From Rebecca billardiae RCC1528 (taxonomy: Eukaryota; Haptophyta): DNA of 64,000 nucleotides. The notes beneath the pieces are model-generated. The model was given only the letters and a program-made list of their open reading frames with translations. It was not told the origin of the DNA and made no database searches. The DNA lies in the NCBI GenBank assembly GCA_965240325.2, contig OZ251223.1, positions 744,001 to 808,000 on the forward strand, given 5' to 3'. Each line of letters opens with the position of its first letter. The first letter of the stretch is position 1. A program made the translations under genes and the position numbers. Below are positions 10,623 through 21,404 of the stretch, one piece after another.

Positions 10623-11906
10623 TCAGATGGCCAGCACGGCGCAGACCCCCTCGAGGTAGTTCGCGATCTCGAGCGCCTTTTCGGCGTCGTCGACGACGAG
10701 CGCGTCGGGCGCGACGGAGCTATCCGCCGCGGCCGCCACCACCTCCGAGCCGCACGCGGCGGCGTGGCTGCTGAAGTCGCCCGCGAGCAAGATGGAGACC
10801 TGCTCGAGCGAGGTGACCGCCTGCGTCGAGACCGGCGGACTGGCAAAGCCCGCGTTCAGCGGCGGCGGCGCGGCCATGTCCGCCTGGATGCGGGCGAGCG
10901 TGTCGACGGAGATGGCGGAGAGAGACTTGGACGGTGGTGCAGGGCTGTCGAGTGCGGCGGACAGGTGCTTCTCGAGGTGCTGGGACGGGCGTGCGGGGCT
11001 GAGAGGCGTCGGCGACGCGGCCGGCGGTGTCTCCATCCGCGCGCCGAGCGAGTGGAGCTGCATGCCGTCGGCTGCGTCTGCGTTGCTCTCGAGGTCGGCG
11101 GGGCGTGCGGCCTCGTCGTCGGCGCCGGCGGCGGGCGGATCGGACGGCGCGGCCGGCTGGCTCGTGCCCGTCTCGCCCTTCTCCGGCGCGTACTCGTCCG
11201 AGTCGTCGACGAGCCAGTCCATGCCGAGCAGCCGCGCCGAGTCGTCGTGGCTCGGGTGGCTCGCCGACGCCGACTCGGCGTTGGACGCGTCCACGCCGGG
11301 GTCGCAGGTGCCGAGGTCGATGAGCGAGGCGAGGTTGTCGAGATACGCCGCGCCGGGCGACGACGACGCCGCGGCCTCGCCCACGCCCTTCCACCCGAGC
11401 TCGTCCTCGAGCACCATCTCGACCTCGGCGTCCGAGGCGGTCGCGCAGTGGTGCTGCGCCGCCGTGTCGCCCATCTGCACGCCGTCGGCCGAGCCCGAGA
11501 GGTCGTCGGCGCCAACGCCGCCGTAGTCGTCCTCCTCGTCGCTGCTCGCCGCGCCCGCCAGCGCGCCGCCCGCCGCCCGGCCCGCCGGCACGTCCAGGAA
11601 CTGCGACATGATCGAGTCGAGGCTCTCCGGGTTGACGTTGTCGTCCCCTGGGCCCGCGTCGCCGCCCGTCGGCGAGGAGGGCGCGGTGGAGCCCTCCTTG
11701 CGCCAACGTTGCCGTCGGTTCTGAAACCACACCTGCACCTGCCTCGGCCGCACCGCGAGCGAGCCCGCGAGGTGCTCGATCGTCGCGCGGCTCGGCTTGC
11801 GCGTCCGTTCGAACACCGCCTCGAGGAAAGAGGTCTCCGCGGCGGTCACGCGCCAGCGCTTGTTGCGCGGCTTCTGCGCGGTCTCAGCGTGTGCAGATCC
11901 ACCCAT
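10623..11906 (-). CDS. Homeodomain transcription factor
   Basis: Single exon. I chose the ATG at 11906, giving 427 residues, because the frame upstream to 12137 looks like UTR translation. The homeodomain is at the N-terminus (about residues 10-72): KPRNKRWRVTAAETSFLEAV, then FERTRKPSR and the recognition helix VQVWFQNRRQRWRK. The invariant Trp, Phe, Asn and Arg of helix 3 are all present, and the domain has the standard 60-residue length, so it is not TALE-type. The remaining 350 residues are acidic, Ser/Ala/Pro-rich and without known domains, as expected for an activation or interaction region. It likely binds TAAT-like DNA in the nucleus; targets cannot be told. Confidence 0.88.
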   Translation of the reverse strand: MGGSAHAETAQKPRNKRWRVTAAETSFLEAVFERTRKPSRATIEHLAGSLAVRPRQVQVWFQNRRQRWRKEGSTAPSSPTGGDAGPGDDNVNPESLDSIMSQFLDVPAGRAAGGALAGAASSDEEDDYGGVGADDLSGSADGVQMGDTAAQHHCATASDAEVEMVLEDELGWKGVGEAAASSSPGAAYLDNLASLIDLGTCDPGVDASNAESASASHPSHDDSARLLGMDWLVDDSDEYAPEKGETGTSQPAAPSDPPAAGADDEAARPADLESNADAADGMQLHSLGARMETPPAASPTPLSPARPSQHLEKHLSAALDSPAPPSKSLSAISVDTLARIQADMAAPPPLNAGFASPPVSTQAVTSLEQVSILLAGDFSSHAAACGSEVVAAAADSSVAPDALVVDDAEKALEIANYLEGVCAVLAI

Positions 11907-12635
11907 CCTGGCGCCGCCGACCTTAGCCCTGCGCGACGAGGCGCGGAGCGGCGAAGCGTGCGAGCGCGTGGTGCCCGGCCGAGAAACACGACGAGACGGA
12001 CCGAGGCCCAAAACTCGCAAAGCCACGAGGAGAAGCTCCGAACGACCTGGTGCGCAGATTCGTCGCGAACGCATCTGACAAAACTTCCTTTGCGTACAAC
12101 CAAGCCGAAGCGCCTTCTGGGTATCAATGTCGCCCAATCAGGGCCTTTGGTAGCACCAGATCAACACGCAGATTCTTTTGGCCTCGCCCCCTCTAGCCGT
12201 TTTGGCCCAACCGCTGTGGCCGAGACGAGAGAATCTTGACGAGTGCTCTCGACGGCACTCTGCACAGCGATAATTGCGGTGTAACGCCCTGGTTGGAGGT
12301 GCGAAGAATGCAGAAGCCGGTAAAATCTTGTTCGCCAATAGTTAGCCAAGATTCGAGAGGTCTCGCTGCTACTCAGCTACAGGTATCGATTACTCAACCA
12401 CGGGGATCGCCTAGAGCAATTGATTGAGCTTAGTCAATATTTGTTAACGGCTTGGTAGTATCTCCCTTGGTGATGCACACTATTACGCACATGTTAATGA
12501 ATATAAAGACCAGTCGTCATCAATAACAATCGAGCGGAGTACTAAAATTAGTATTGACGTTGCATGGTTACTACGTTTACTCGCGAGTGCTCTCGAGTCA
12601 CCGATGGAGATGCCGCGCACTGACTGTTTCTGTGT
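11907..12635. other. Intergenic region between homeodomain and ARMC3-like genes
   Basis: This holds the promoter and 5' UTR of the homeodomain gene and the 3' UTR of the ARMC3-like gene, both on the minus strand. 12420-12550 is AT-rich. No further gene was seen. Confidence 0.5.
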
Positions 12636-15600
12636 TCACGCGAGGAACGGCTGCGGGCCCGTCGTCCACGCCACAGCGCGCGAGGAGAGCGACGCGTGCT
12701 TGAAGTCGCCCACCCGCTTGTACCGCTCGGCCTCGCTCGAGCCCTGCGGCGCGCGGGGAGACGCGCGAATCGCGTGAGGACCGCCGCGGCGTCAGTGCTG
12801 ACCGAGTGCGGGCGCATGCATGCGCCGACGCGCGGCGTCGCGCCGGCGGCAAGGGCCGCGTCGTGCCGGCGCTCGCGCGGGCGCGCACACCTCGGGATAA
12901 AGCGCACCGCGCTCATGCAGCAGGTCCACCACCATGTCCATGCCCTCTTGCTTGACGACGATCCACGCGTGGTGCGAGTGCGCGCCGCGGCTGCAATCTG
13001 ACGAGTGCAGCGCGCACGGCTCGCCCACGCGGTCCGCGAGCACCTGCGCACGCGCAGAGGCGACGCGGCGCGACGGCGTCAGACCGCACGCGCGCGTCAC
13101 CCCCACACCACCCCCCTGTGCGCGCGGCGCTCGCGCCGCGCCGCGCCGCACTTTGAAGAGGAAGGCGCGGTGGCGCGCGCGGCCGCGCTGCATCGAGCCG
13201 ATCCGGACGACGTCCGAGTTCGTCTCGCGCCGGCAGCGCTCGAGCTCGTCGTCGACGGAGTAGCTGTCGTAGTCCTCGTACGAGATGTACCCACCGAGCT
13301 GCGCGACGACGAACTCCTGCGCGCGCGCGCGCGCGTGCGCAGCGGTGGCGAGCGCACGGCGCGCGTGAGGCCGCGCGCGCGCCGTGCGCTTCAGTGCTGC
13401 TGCACACCGCCAGGCGCGCGCGACGGCGCGCGCCACCGGGATCGGCGGATCCGCGCACGGCGCGCACGGCGCGCGAGCCTCCCGCCGTCGCGCACCTGCA
13501 GGTAGCGCAGCATCGTCACGCCGCCGAGCGCGCCGCCGCTGCCGGGGCGGCTGCGGCCGGACGTGAGGTTGGTCCGGCTGCCGCTCGCCGAGCTCGCGGC
13601 GGAGCGCACGCGCGCGGAGGTGGGCCTCGCGAAGGAGGCGTTGGCCGAGGCGGTGCGCGGGCCGACGTCCTCGTCCTCCTCGTCCTCCGCGCCCGAGAGC
13701 GCAGGCGAGGAGTCCACCGCCGAGCCGCCCGCCTTGCGCGCCTGCGCCTCCTTCTCGTGCTCCTCCTTGCGGTCGGAGATTTGTCGCACGTACACCAGGA
13801 GCTTCACGTCCACGCGCGTGTCGGCGATGAGCGCGACGGGCGGGCGGACGAGCCAGGTGAGCGCGGGCGGGGGCGAGATGCCCGCCGCCTGCAGCTCGCG
13901 CAGGGACCACCACTTGTCGCGCCGGCCCAGGTCGTAGAACCCGTCGCTCGTCAGGATGGCCGCCGGCAGGGAGAGCTCCCACCAGTACTTGGCAGAGGGG
14001 CAGTTCATTAGCAGCGTGGTGCACGCGTCGCCCGCGACGGCGGCGGCGGGGTTGGAGGCCGCGTCGCGCCGCATCTCGACCAGGCGCATGAAGATGCCGT
14101 TGTCCGACATGATCTGCGCGCACGCCGCGTCACGCGACGCGGCGCGGATCGCGACGATGCACGCGCGCACCACGCGCGGGTCGGTGCTGGCCGGCGAGCA
14201 CATGAGCGCGTGCGAGAGGCGCGAGATGGGAGTGTCCGGCTCGACCTCGTCCGCCGCCTCCTCGGCCTCGGCCTCGGCGGCGGCGGCGGCGGCGCCGCCG
14301 CCCAGCATGCCGTCCAGCCCGCCCTCCGCGCTCGCGCCCGCCGCCGCCGAGATCGGCTCGCACAGCCCCGCGCGCGTCGTGCGGTCGGCGAGCAGCGCGG
14401 TGAGCAGCATGGCCGTGTAGGTGAGCACCTCGGGGCTGGCGCTGCGCACGACGAGCGTCGCGAGCTGCTCGGCGAGGGCGCGCTCGTGCGCGGCGGCGGC
14501 GGCGGCGTCGGCGCCGACCGACGCGCGGCGGGCGGTGCTCGAGCGCCGGCTGCTCGACTGCGGCTGCTCCGGCTTCGCCAGCTCCTTGGGCCGGCCCGAG
14601 CTCTCGGGCGTGCCGCCGCCCTTGCCCGCGTTCGACGGCCGGCGCGACTTTTGCGAGCCGTCGCCGCTCTTGCTCGGCGCGGCCGAGGGCGGGCGTTGGC
14701 TGCCCAACTTGTCGGCCGCGCCCGGCTGCGGCTGCGCGCCACCCGGGCCCGCGCCGCCGCCCGGCTGCGGCTGCGCGCGCGACAGCGACTCGTCCAGCGT
14801 GTCGATCAGCGCGAGCGGCACGCGCGCCGAGCACAGCTCTGCGCGCGCCTCGGCCATCCGAGCGAGCGCGTTGAGCGCGGCGAGCGCGGCCGAGCGGTGC
14901 GCGGCGTCGGACGCGGCGGCGGCGGGGTCGGGCGGCGCGGCGGGCGGCGCGGAGGACGGGCGCGACGGCTGCGCGCCCGCCTCCGCGCCCTCCGCGCCCG
15001 CGAGCAGCTGCGAGCGCCGCACGCCCAGCGCCGCGCCCACGCGCCCGAGCGCCGAGTCGGTGAGCGCGAGCACCGCGCGCTCGAGCTGCAGCGCGTCCCG
15101 GCAGCGCGCGTCCTCGGCGGCGCGCGCGACCGCGAGCAGCGCGTACGTCGCGGCGGTGCGCCAGTGCGGGCCGAGCACGGCGGCGGGCGGCTGCCGGAGG
15201 TGGTGCGGCAGCGACGCCGCCGCGCCGCCCTTGCCGCCGCCGCCGCCGCCGCCGCCGCTCGGCTTGGGCGGTTTGGCGCCGCCGTCCGCCTTGGCGCCCG
15301 CGCCGCCCGCCGCCGCCCCGCCGCCCTCGGCCGCCCCCACCGTCGCCGCGGCGTCGGCGCCCAGCCCGGACGGCTCGTACGAGCACAGCCGCAGCAGCGC
15401 GGGCCACAGCACGGCGCCGTCGAGCGTGCCGTTCGCGGCGAGCTCGCGGAACCGATCGCACCGGAACGCGTTGGCGAGCGCGAGCGCGCCGCTCGCCAGC
15501 ACGGGGAGATACGCGTCTGGGGAGAGCGGCGCGTCCGCCGGCACCTCGACGGCGGCGACCTGCGCGGCGGCCGCGCCGCGGACCGACTTGTCCCCGCCGG

Positions 15601-17323
15601 GCTTCGGCTTCGCGCCCGGGTTCGCGACGAACGCCGCCACCGCCTGCTCGTGCTGGAACGTCGAGAACTTGAGCGCCTGGTCGAAGGCGCTCGCGTGCGC
15701 GCGCACCGACGCCACGAGCCGTTGCAGCGCACCCGCGCCGACGAGCGCGCGCGCGTCGTCGTCGACGCGCGCGAGCAGCACGGCGCACGCCTCGGTGGCG
15801 GCGGCGTGCGCGTCCACGTGCGTCTGCCGCGCCGCGCGCAGCGCCCTCCCCAGCTCGCGCCGCGCGCGCGCCTCGTCGTCCGTCTCGTCGCCGCCGCCCG
15901 GCTTGTTGGTGGACGCGGACTGCGGCCGCGAGTTGCGCGCCGCCTGCGACGCGTTGGAGAGGCGGCGGGTGGAGCTCTTGCCGGAGGCTGGGTCGGCGAG
16001 GTCGCCGCCCAGCAGCGCGACCGCGTCGGCGACCACCTCCGACGCGCTCAGCCCCTCCCGCTCCGCGCGCACCTCCTCGAGCGTCGGCTCGGTCGAGTCG
16101 AGCGCGTGGCACACCGCGTCCGCCAAGCCGACCGCGACGAGCATGCTGCGGCTCACCGGGTGCTGCGCGAGGCGGGCGGCGACGGTGAGCGCGGCGGCGC
16201 GCACCTCCGCGCTGGCCGAGTGGCACAGCGCGACGAGCAGCGGCTCGGCGTGCGCGTCGCGCAGCGCCGCGCGCCCCGCGATCGTGCGCGCGTGCGGCGC
16301 GAGCGCGCGCAGCGCGGCGGCGTGCAGCCGCGGCCGAGCGCCCATCGCGGGTGTGCACGCGCTCAGCAGCGTGGGCACGGCGCCGCGCTCGGCGAGCGCG
16401 TGCACCGCGGGCGGGCCGAGGAGGCCTTCGGGCGGCGCCGGCCTCGCGGCCGCGCCGCGCGCCGAGTCCATGCTCAGCGCGCCGCCCATCGCGCCGACGC
16501 GGCTCACGCGCGCGTCCGCGCCCGCCGGCGCCGAGCCGGCGGCCACCACGCCCAGCGCCGCCTCCACGGCCGCCCAGTGCAGGGCCCAGCGCTCCGCGAC
16601 GGGCGGCGGGAGCTCGGCCTCGGGCAGCTCGATGGGCGGGACCGCCTCCTGCGCCGTGCCGCCCTCGGACGACGCGTCGGGCGCCTCCGCGCCCGCCGCG
16701 CCGCCCTCGGCGCCGTCCTCCGCGGCTGCGGGCGCGCCGTCCGCGGCGACCACGGTCACCCAGCTCGAGGAGCGCGCTCCCAGGGCGCCCGCGGCGGGCG
16801 GGTTCAGGAGGACGGGGATGGCGAGCGCGGCGAAGGCGTAGGCACGCTCGGCGAGCGCCGACTTGCCCAGCTCGGCGCGGCACACGCCGTGCTCGAGGCA
16901 CGCGCCGAGCACGCGCATCGCCGCGCCCGTGCACCGCAGCGCCGCCTCCGTCTCGCCCACCAGGTCCGCATCGTCCGAGTCCGGGTCGACGGCCTCGACG
17001 ACGAGCTCGAGCGGCTTGACGAGCGGGAGAATGTTCTCCGGCACGAGCGCGCTCAGCGGCGCGAGCACCTCGGCGCACAGCTTCTCGAGCAGCTCGGGCG
17101 CGCCGAGCACGCGCGGCAGCACCTCCTCGAGCCGAGCGAGCGCCGACCAGCGCACGAGCGCGCTGGCCGAGGGCGAGAGCAGCTCGACGAGCTGGGCGAG
17201 GAGCGCGGCGTCGTCGATCCCATCGAATGCGCCGCGCTTGTCCTTCCGCTTCTTCGGGTCCGCCTTCTTGCCCGCGGCCGGCTTCGCCGCCGGGGACGCC
17301 TTGGAGCTCGCCGACGGCGGCAT
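12636..17323 (-). CDS. ARMC3-like armadillo protein with C-terminal EDR1/transglutaminase-like domain
   Basis: Four exons: 17323-13496, 13316-13152, 13043-12891 and 12743-12636; introns of 179, 108 and 147 nt start GTGCGC, GTGCGG and GTGTGC and are all phase 0. The protein is 1417 residues. After a Lys-rich start, residues 30-980 consist of alpha-helical, Ala/Leu-rich repeats consistent with HEAT/armadillo folds, broken by Gly/Ser/Lys linkers. The C-terminus, assembled from all four exons, has YVRQISDRKEEHEKEAQ, LGGYISYEDYDSYSVDDELE, RRETNSDVVRIGS, RHRAFLFKVLADRVGEPCAL and VVDLLHERGALYP, the pattern of the EDR1/CTR1-type papain-fold domain of ARMC3. In animals ARMC3 is linked to sperm flagella and ciliary tissues, so a flagellar role is a fair inference. 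It is longer than human ARMC3 (about 870) because of linkers. Confidence 0.78.
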
Positions 17324-17795
17324 GGCGATGGCGGCCCCAGCGCGCGTAACGTCTCGCTTGTGGCGCGATTTTATATTGTCCTCGCGTCATGAAAATCACG
17401 CTGCGCTGGAAAATTCGCCATATTCATGATGCATCCCGGATGATCAGACTCTGCACTCACGCCCGACTGGCGACCCGCACCAACGGGCGGCCATGCACGC
17501 TCACCTCGTTGTGTACACGTACGTGCCATCGGATAATCAGGCGGCCGGACGGGGCCCGCAGCCTGGTAGTACCATACATCGGCTGGGCTGTGAGTGTCGG
17601 CATAACGGCGGGCACGGCAGTGCGGTAGCTTGGCGACGGGCCCCGTCGGCGCGCCGCCGCCACGACCGCAGGCGCCGCACAGTGGCACAGTCCACGTCGT
17701 CAGTCGGCCGCAGTCGCCCAACTCCTGTGAGTCCTGAGCCCGGCCAGTAGCAATCGGGAGAACGAGGGGCGAGACGGAGACGGCATCGGCGCGCG
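17324..17795. other. Intergenic region
   Basis: 472 bp holding the ARMC3-like promoter and the 3' UTR of the RCC1 gene. No gene, repeat or recognisable box seen. Confidence 0.5.
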
Positions 17796-19295
17796 TCAAT
17801 CGCAGCGCAAGCGCGGCAGCTGCGCGATGCGCTCGGGCGGGAGCCCGCGGCAGTTCCGGAGGAACGAGTCATGGCCGGGGCGCGCCGCGTGGCCGAGGGC
17901 GGCCGTGGACCTGCCGCCCGAGTACACGCCGCCGTCGGCCGTCGCGTAGAGCGCGTACGTGCTGCCGAGCGCGCAGCTGAGCACGCGCTGGCCATCCAGG
18001 CCGCGCAGGCGCGTCGGCGGCGCCACGATCGGCGGCCCCGCGTGCGCGAGGAAGAAGTGCTCGTTGTCCCCGAACGTGTGCACGCTGCCATCCGCGCCCA
18101 CCACCGCGCTGCTGCAATGGCCCGCGCTGGCGCGCACGGCGTGCACGCCCGCCAGTGCTTCAATGCGCGCGGGCAAGAGCCGGGCCGCGACGATGTGGCC
18201 GAGGCAGCCTTGATCGCCACGACCACACGAGTGTACCCCGCCCGCGTCATCCACCACGATGGTGTGGCTGTCGCCCGCGCAAACGTGCACTGCGCGCACG
18301 CCCGCGAGCGCGTCGATGCGCCGAGGGCTGTGCTGATGCTCCTCATCGCCGTGGCCGAGCCGGCCGTTGTAGCCGCCGCCGCACGAGTACACCGCACCCC
18401 TGCTCGAGAGGAGCAGCGTGTGCACCGTCCCTGCCGCGAGCCCGCCGAGTCGCACGCCATCCATCGCCTCGATGCGCCTCGGCTCCCAACGCTCCTCCGA
18501 GTCGCCATGGCCGAGCTGGCCGGTGAAGTTGGCGCCCCAGCTGTACGCGCGCCCTGCCGCCGTGAGCGCGAGGCTGTGGTACGAACCCGCCGCGATGCAC
18601 ACGAAGAGCTCGTCCCGCGGCGCCGGTGCCGGGACCGGGACGAACGCGTAGCGCGTGTACCTGTCAGCCAGCCCGAGCTGGCCGAAGCGGTTCTCGCCGC
18701 ACGCGTACATGGCGCCGGCGTCGCTCAGCGCGAGCAGGTGGGTGGTGCCCGCCGCCACCGCGCGCACGCGCACATCGGAGAGCGAGCCGACGCGTGTCGG
18801 CACGCGGACGGGCGCGTCGTCGATGCGCGGGTGGCCGAGAGCAGCGGGCACAAAACGGCGCTCGTCGGCACCCGGCATGCCGCCATGCTCGCCGCACGTG
18901 TGCAGACCGCCGTCCTCGTCCACAAACGCACTGAGCCTGATCGGGACGTTGACCGCGGCGCACCCGCACGTGGCAGCGTGCGCGTGGGCGCGGGCCAATC
19001 GGAAGACGCGCTCACGTGCGAAGAGCTCCTCCACCCATGTCCCGGCGGTGCGCGGCAGCGCGGCGGGCAAGGCATGCTCATGCCCGCGCGCGCGCGCGCG
19101 CTCGCGCAGCACGCGCTCGATCGGCGAGCGGTTCGGCGGCGTGCCACGGAAGAGGCGCGAGGCGGCGCTAGCGCTTGCGAGGTCACGGTCATCGTCAAGC
19201 GAGCTGAGGATGCGCTCGATCATCTCCGCAGGCAGGCCAGAGAGCTCCGCCGTTGGCGGCGAGTCGTCGGCGGGCGTCGCGAGCCCCATCGGCAT
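17796..19295 (-). CDS. F-box protein with RCC1 repeats
   Basis: Single exon, 499 residues (ATG 19295; a second ATG two codons on is equally possible). Residues 17-52 read as an F-box: LSGLPAEMIERILSSLDDDR. From about residue 110 to the end there are RCC1 blades, each with a CGE/WGANxxGQLGHGD-type core: YACGENRFGQLGLAD, YSWGANFTGQLGHGD, YSCGGGYNGRLGHGD, HSCGRGDQGCLGH. I count about seven, enough for one propeller. F-box plus RCC1 suggests a substrate receptor of an SCF ubiquitin ligase, with the propeller binding the target; a Ran-GEF role is less likely with this architecture. Partner and target are unknown. Confidence 0.82.
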   Translation of the reverse strand: MPMGLATPADDSPPTAELSGLPAEMIERILSSLDDDRDLASASAASRLFRGTPPNRSPIERVLRERARARGHEHALPAALPRTAGTWVEELFARERVFRLARAHAHAATCGCAAVNVPIRLSAFVDEDGGLHTCGEHGGMPGADERRFVPAALGHPRIDDAPVRVPTRVGSLSDVRVRAVAAGTTHLLALSDAGAMYACGENRFGQLGLADRYTRYAFVPVPAPAPRDELFVCIAAGSYHSLALTAAGRAYSWGANFTGQLGHGDSEERWEPRRIEAMDGVRLGGLAAGTVHTLLLSSRGAVYSCGGGYNGRLGHGDEEHQHSPRRIDALAGVRAVHVCAGDSHTIVVDDAGGVHSCGRGDQGCLGHIVAARLLPARIEALAGVHAVRASAGHCSSAVVGADGSVHTFGDNEHFFLAHAGPPIVAPPTRLRGLDGQRVLSCALGSTYALYATADGGVYSGGRSTAALGHAARPGHDSFLRNCRGLPPERIAQLPRLRCD

Positions 19296-19813
19296 GGTAT
19301 GACTCTCTAGGCGGGCGGGCCCCTAAAAGACTGCGGTTATGGTACTGTCTTGTGACGAATCTTACGAAATCTTTTTTTTCTTTGGTAGCTATCATAGACG
19401 TACGGGTGAAGGGACTGAAGGCTGGCTTGGTACTCTCCGCCATCGCACTCGCTTCACGCGAGTGGGCTGTGCCCGCCGAGGTACGATGGCGGCGCAGTCC
19501 GGAGGAGAGTACCGGATAGGGGTGAAGGTATGTAGTTAGCAGGCTGTAGGACCGCGGTAGCCTGGGTCAGACTCTGCTCCGACGATGTTGCTGTCGCGGC
19601 CTTGAGCAGCGCCGCCGTGCATGTTACCGTCTGCGGCGCGTGGGCGCGTTTGTCCGAAGACCCGGCGGCTGACAACGCCGTCTGACTGGCACCACCCGGT
19701 GCGCCGGTCGCGGTATAAACCGCGAGTTCATAGACGTATAAGTATAACTGGCGCTAAGTATATATTAACGACGTGGTATGCAATTCGGGCAAGCGGTCAG
19801 AGTAAGCAAGCTG

Positions 19814-20030
19814 GCATGCATGCATGCATGCATGCATGCATGCATGCATGTATGTATGATGTATGTATGTATGTATGTATGTATGTATGTATGTATGTAT
19901 GTATGTATGTATGTATGTATGTATGTATGTATGTATGTATGTATGTATGTATGTATGTATGTATGTATGTATGTATGTATGTGTATGTATGTATGTATAG
20001 AGATAGATAGATAGATAGACAGATAGTAGA
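19814..20030. repeat. Composite tetranucleotide microsatellite
   Basis: (GCAT)n at 19814-19850 passes into (TATG)n to about 19999, then (AGAT)n to about 20030. The three arrays adjoin and differ by single substitutions, as expected for expansion from one seed. The His-Thr-Tyr-type peptides this would encode are artefacts. Confidence 0.95.
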
Positions 20031-20144
20031 TAGGATTGTCCGTAATATAGTCCCGCCGTGTTCCGCGCCCTGGGCAGCAATATTACAGTTTACTATGATT
20101 TAACGTGCACACAGTACCTAGTACAGAGTAGTTAATACTGATAC

Positions 20145-20250
20145 GAATAAGAGACGCACACAGCTCAGGCAGGCGAGATTGACGCCCGCCAACCAACTGT
20201 CACCGCCCATGAACTGATGAAGCCGTCGCCGATCGTAGCGCCGTCGGAAA
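20145..20250 (-). repeat. Dispersed ~105-bp repeat, copy 1
   Basis: The reverse complement carries GCGACGGCTTCAT, GGGCGGTGACAGTTGG, GGCGGGCGTCAATCTCGCCT and GAGCTGTGTGCGTCTC in the same order as copies at 44459-44550 and 46401-46500. Confidence 0.75.
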
Positions 20251-20593
20251 CAGTAATATGTATAGTAACTCGTCTCCGAGGGGCGAGCTGACTACGCCGG
20301 TTACTGGTCAGTAGACCGCGCTTGCGGCCGACGACTCGGCAGTCGCTTCTTGACTGAGTCTTAGAAACTGTGACGGTATTATTACCGACGACTCAGAGAA
20401 TAGACCCGATTTGATTAGTCACTAGTCGATCGCGGATTAAGTCCGCGCCTGGCTGGCACCACCACAGCTATGTGGGCACTTGTTTCAATATGTTCATGCC
20501 GTGTCTCAGTTTGGTACAGTGTGGTCTTCAGGAATCAGATTCTGACCCGGTCCCGGACGAGCGCGGCACACCTAGACGTATGCAGTTCCGGGC

Positions 20594-21301
20594 TCAGTCC
20601 TCGCCGATGCCGAAGAAGCGGCTCAGCACGCGCGGTTGGATCTGCATGAGGAGGTTGAAGTGCAGTATGAAGCCAGCTAAGCAGCCAAACAACCCCACGA
20701 GGTGCGTCCGGAGCCCCGCCGCGCGCAGCCCGTGCATGCCAAAGCACGCGCTCAGCACGGTGCTGATCCCGAGCCACAGCGTCAGCGCATAGCTGGGTAG
20801 CGTGCTCAGCGGCACGAGGCCAGGGCGGCCGGGACCGAAGCCACCAGCGATGCGAAGCGGCGCATAGAGCGCGCGGCAGACGAGCCACGCCGCGCCGAGC
20901 GCGCCAGCCGAGTTGGGCTGTACGAACGTCGCGTGCAGCCACATCGCGGCCAGGAACGGCGGGCTCTGCTCGTGCAGGTTCAGGAAGCAGCGGTTACAGC
21001 AGGACTGCTGCTCCTCGGACATCTTGGTGAACGACGCGGTCGGGCCGAGCTGCATGTACTTGTAGTACAGGCACACCCACCCGCCGGTGATGAGGATGGG
21101 CCACTTGAACGGCGTAGGGTCGATGACGGGGGCGAGCGTGGCGGCAACCGACGACACGGCACATGGCGATGGCCTTGCGGCAAGGCGGTGGCGCGACAAC
21201 GTCCCGATAGGTCGCAGGGATAGCGAGTGACGAGCGATCACGTGCGCGTGCGCATCCACACCACTGAGGAGAGCAACGCCGAGGAGCAGACGAGCTCTCA
21301 T
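20594..21301 (-). CDS. MAPEG-like membrane protein with signal peptide
   Basis: Single exon, 235 residues from the ATG at 21301, chosen because it opens a clean signal peptide, MRARLLLGVALLSGVDAHA. A Ser/Arg-rich stretch follows, so plastid or secretory targeting is likely. The membrane part has four to five hydrophobic segments. The segment RCFLNLHEQSPPFLAAMWLH, with a later AAWLVCRALYAPLR, resembles the MAPEG signature (membrane-associated eicosanoid/glutathione proteins), in which an Arg/Asn/Glu cluster binds glutathione. Here His-Glu replaces the usual Glu-Asn or Glu-His pair only loosely, so catalysis is not certain. Family members are microsomal glutathione S-transferases or lipid-mediator synthases. 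It is divergent from the sulfotransferase-like gene, with 103 bp between starts. Confidence 0.6.
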   Translation of the reverse strand: MRARLLLGVALLSGVDAHAHVIARHSLSLRPIGTLSRHRLAARPSPCAVSSVAATLAPVIDPTPFKWPILITGGWVCLYYKYMQLGPTASFTKMSEEQQSCCNRCFLNLHEQSPPFLAAMWLHATFVQPNSAGALGAAWLVCRALYAPLRIAGGFGPGRPGLVPLSTLPSYALTLWLGISTVLSACFGMHGLRAAGLRTHLVGLFGCLAGFILHFNLLMQIQPRVLSRFFGIGED

Positions 21302-21404
21302 CGCCGTCCACCACGCGGGCCCGGCCGCGCGACAGCCACGATTTGTAACGGCGAACGTATGGTACTGTAACCGTGTACTTGTATTGATCGTCATTCAGCC
21401 GACG
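21302..21404. promoter_or_regulatory. Putative bidirectional promoter MAPEG-like/sulfotransferase
   Basis: Only 103 bp separate the start codons, so both transcripts must begin here or inside the facing gene. Inferred from spacing. Confidence 0.35.

Larger units (their letters stand above)
19296..20593. other. Intergenic region with microsatellites and a dispersed repeat
   Basis: Holds the RCC1-gene promoter, a composite tetranucleotide microsatellite (19814-20030), a copy of a dispersed ~105-bp repeat (20145-20250) and the 3' UTR of the MAPEG-like gene. No coding region seen. Confidence 0.55.

Noticed and set aside
14210-17392. Open frame of 1060 codons on the plus strand opposite the ARMC3-like gene
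   Set aside because: Arg/Ala-rich, without motifs; it is a by-product of very high GC content in the true minus-strand exon. A similar 1089-codon minus frame in another phase is rejected for the same reason.
19778-20014. Peptides made of Met-Tyr-Val-Cys or His-Ala-Cys-Met repeats
   Set aside because: Translations of a tetranucleotide microsatellite.
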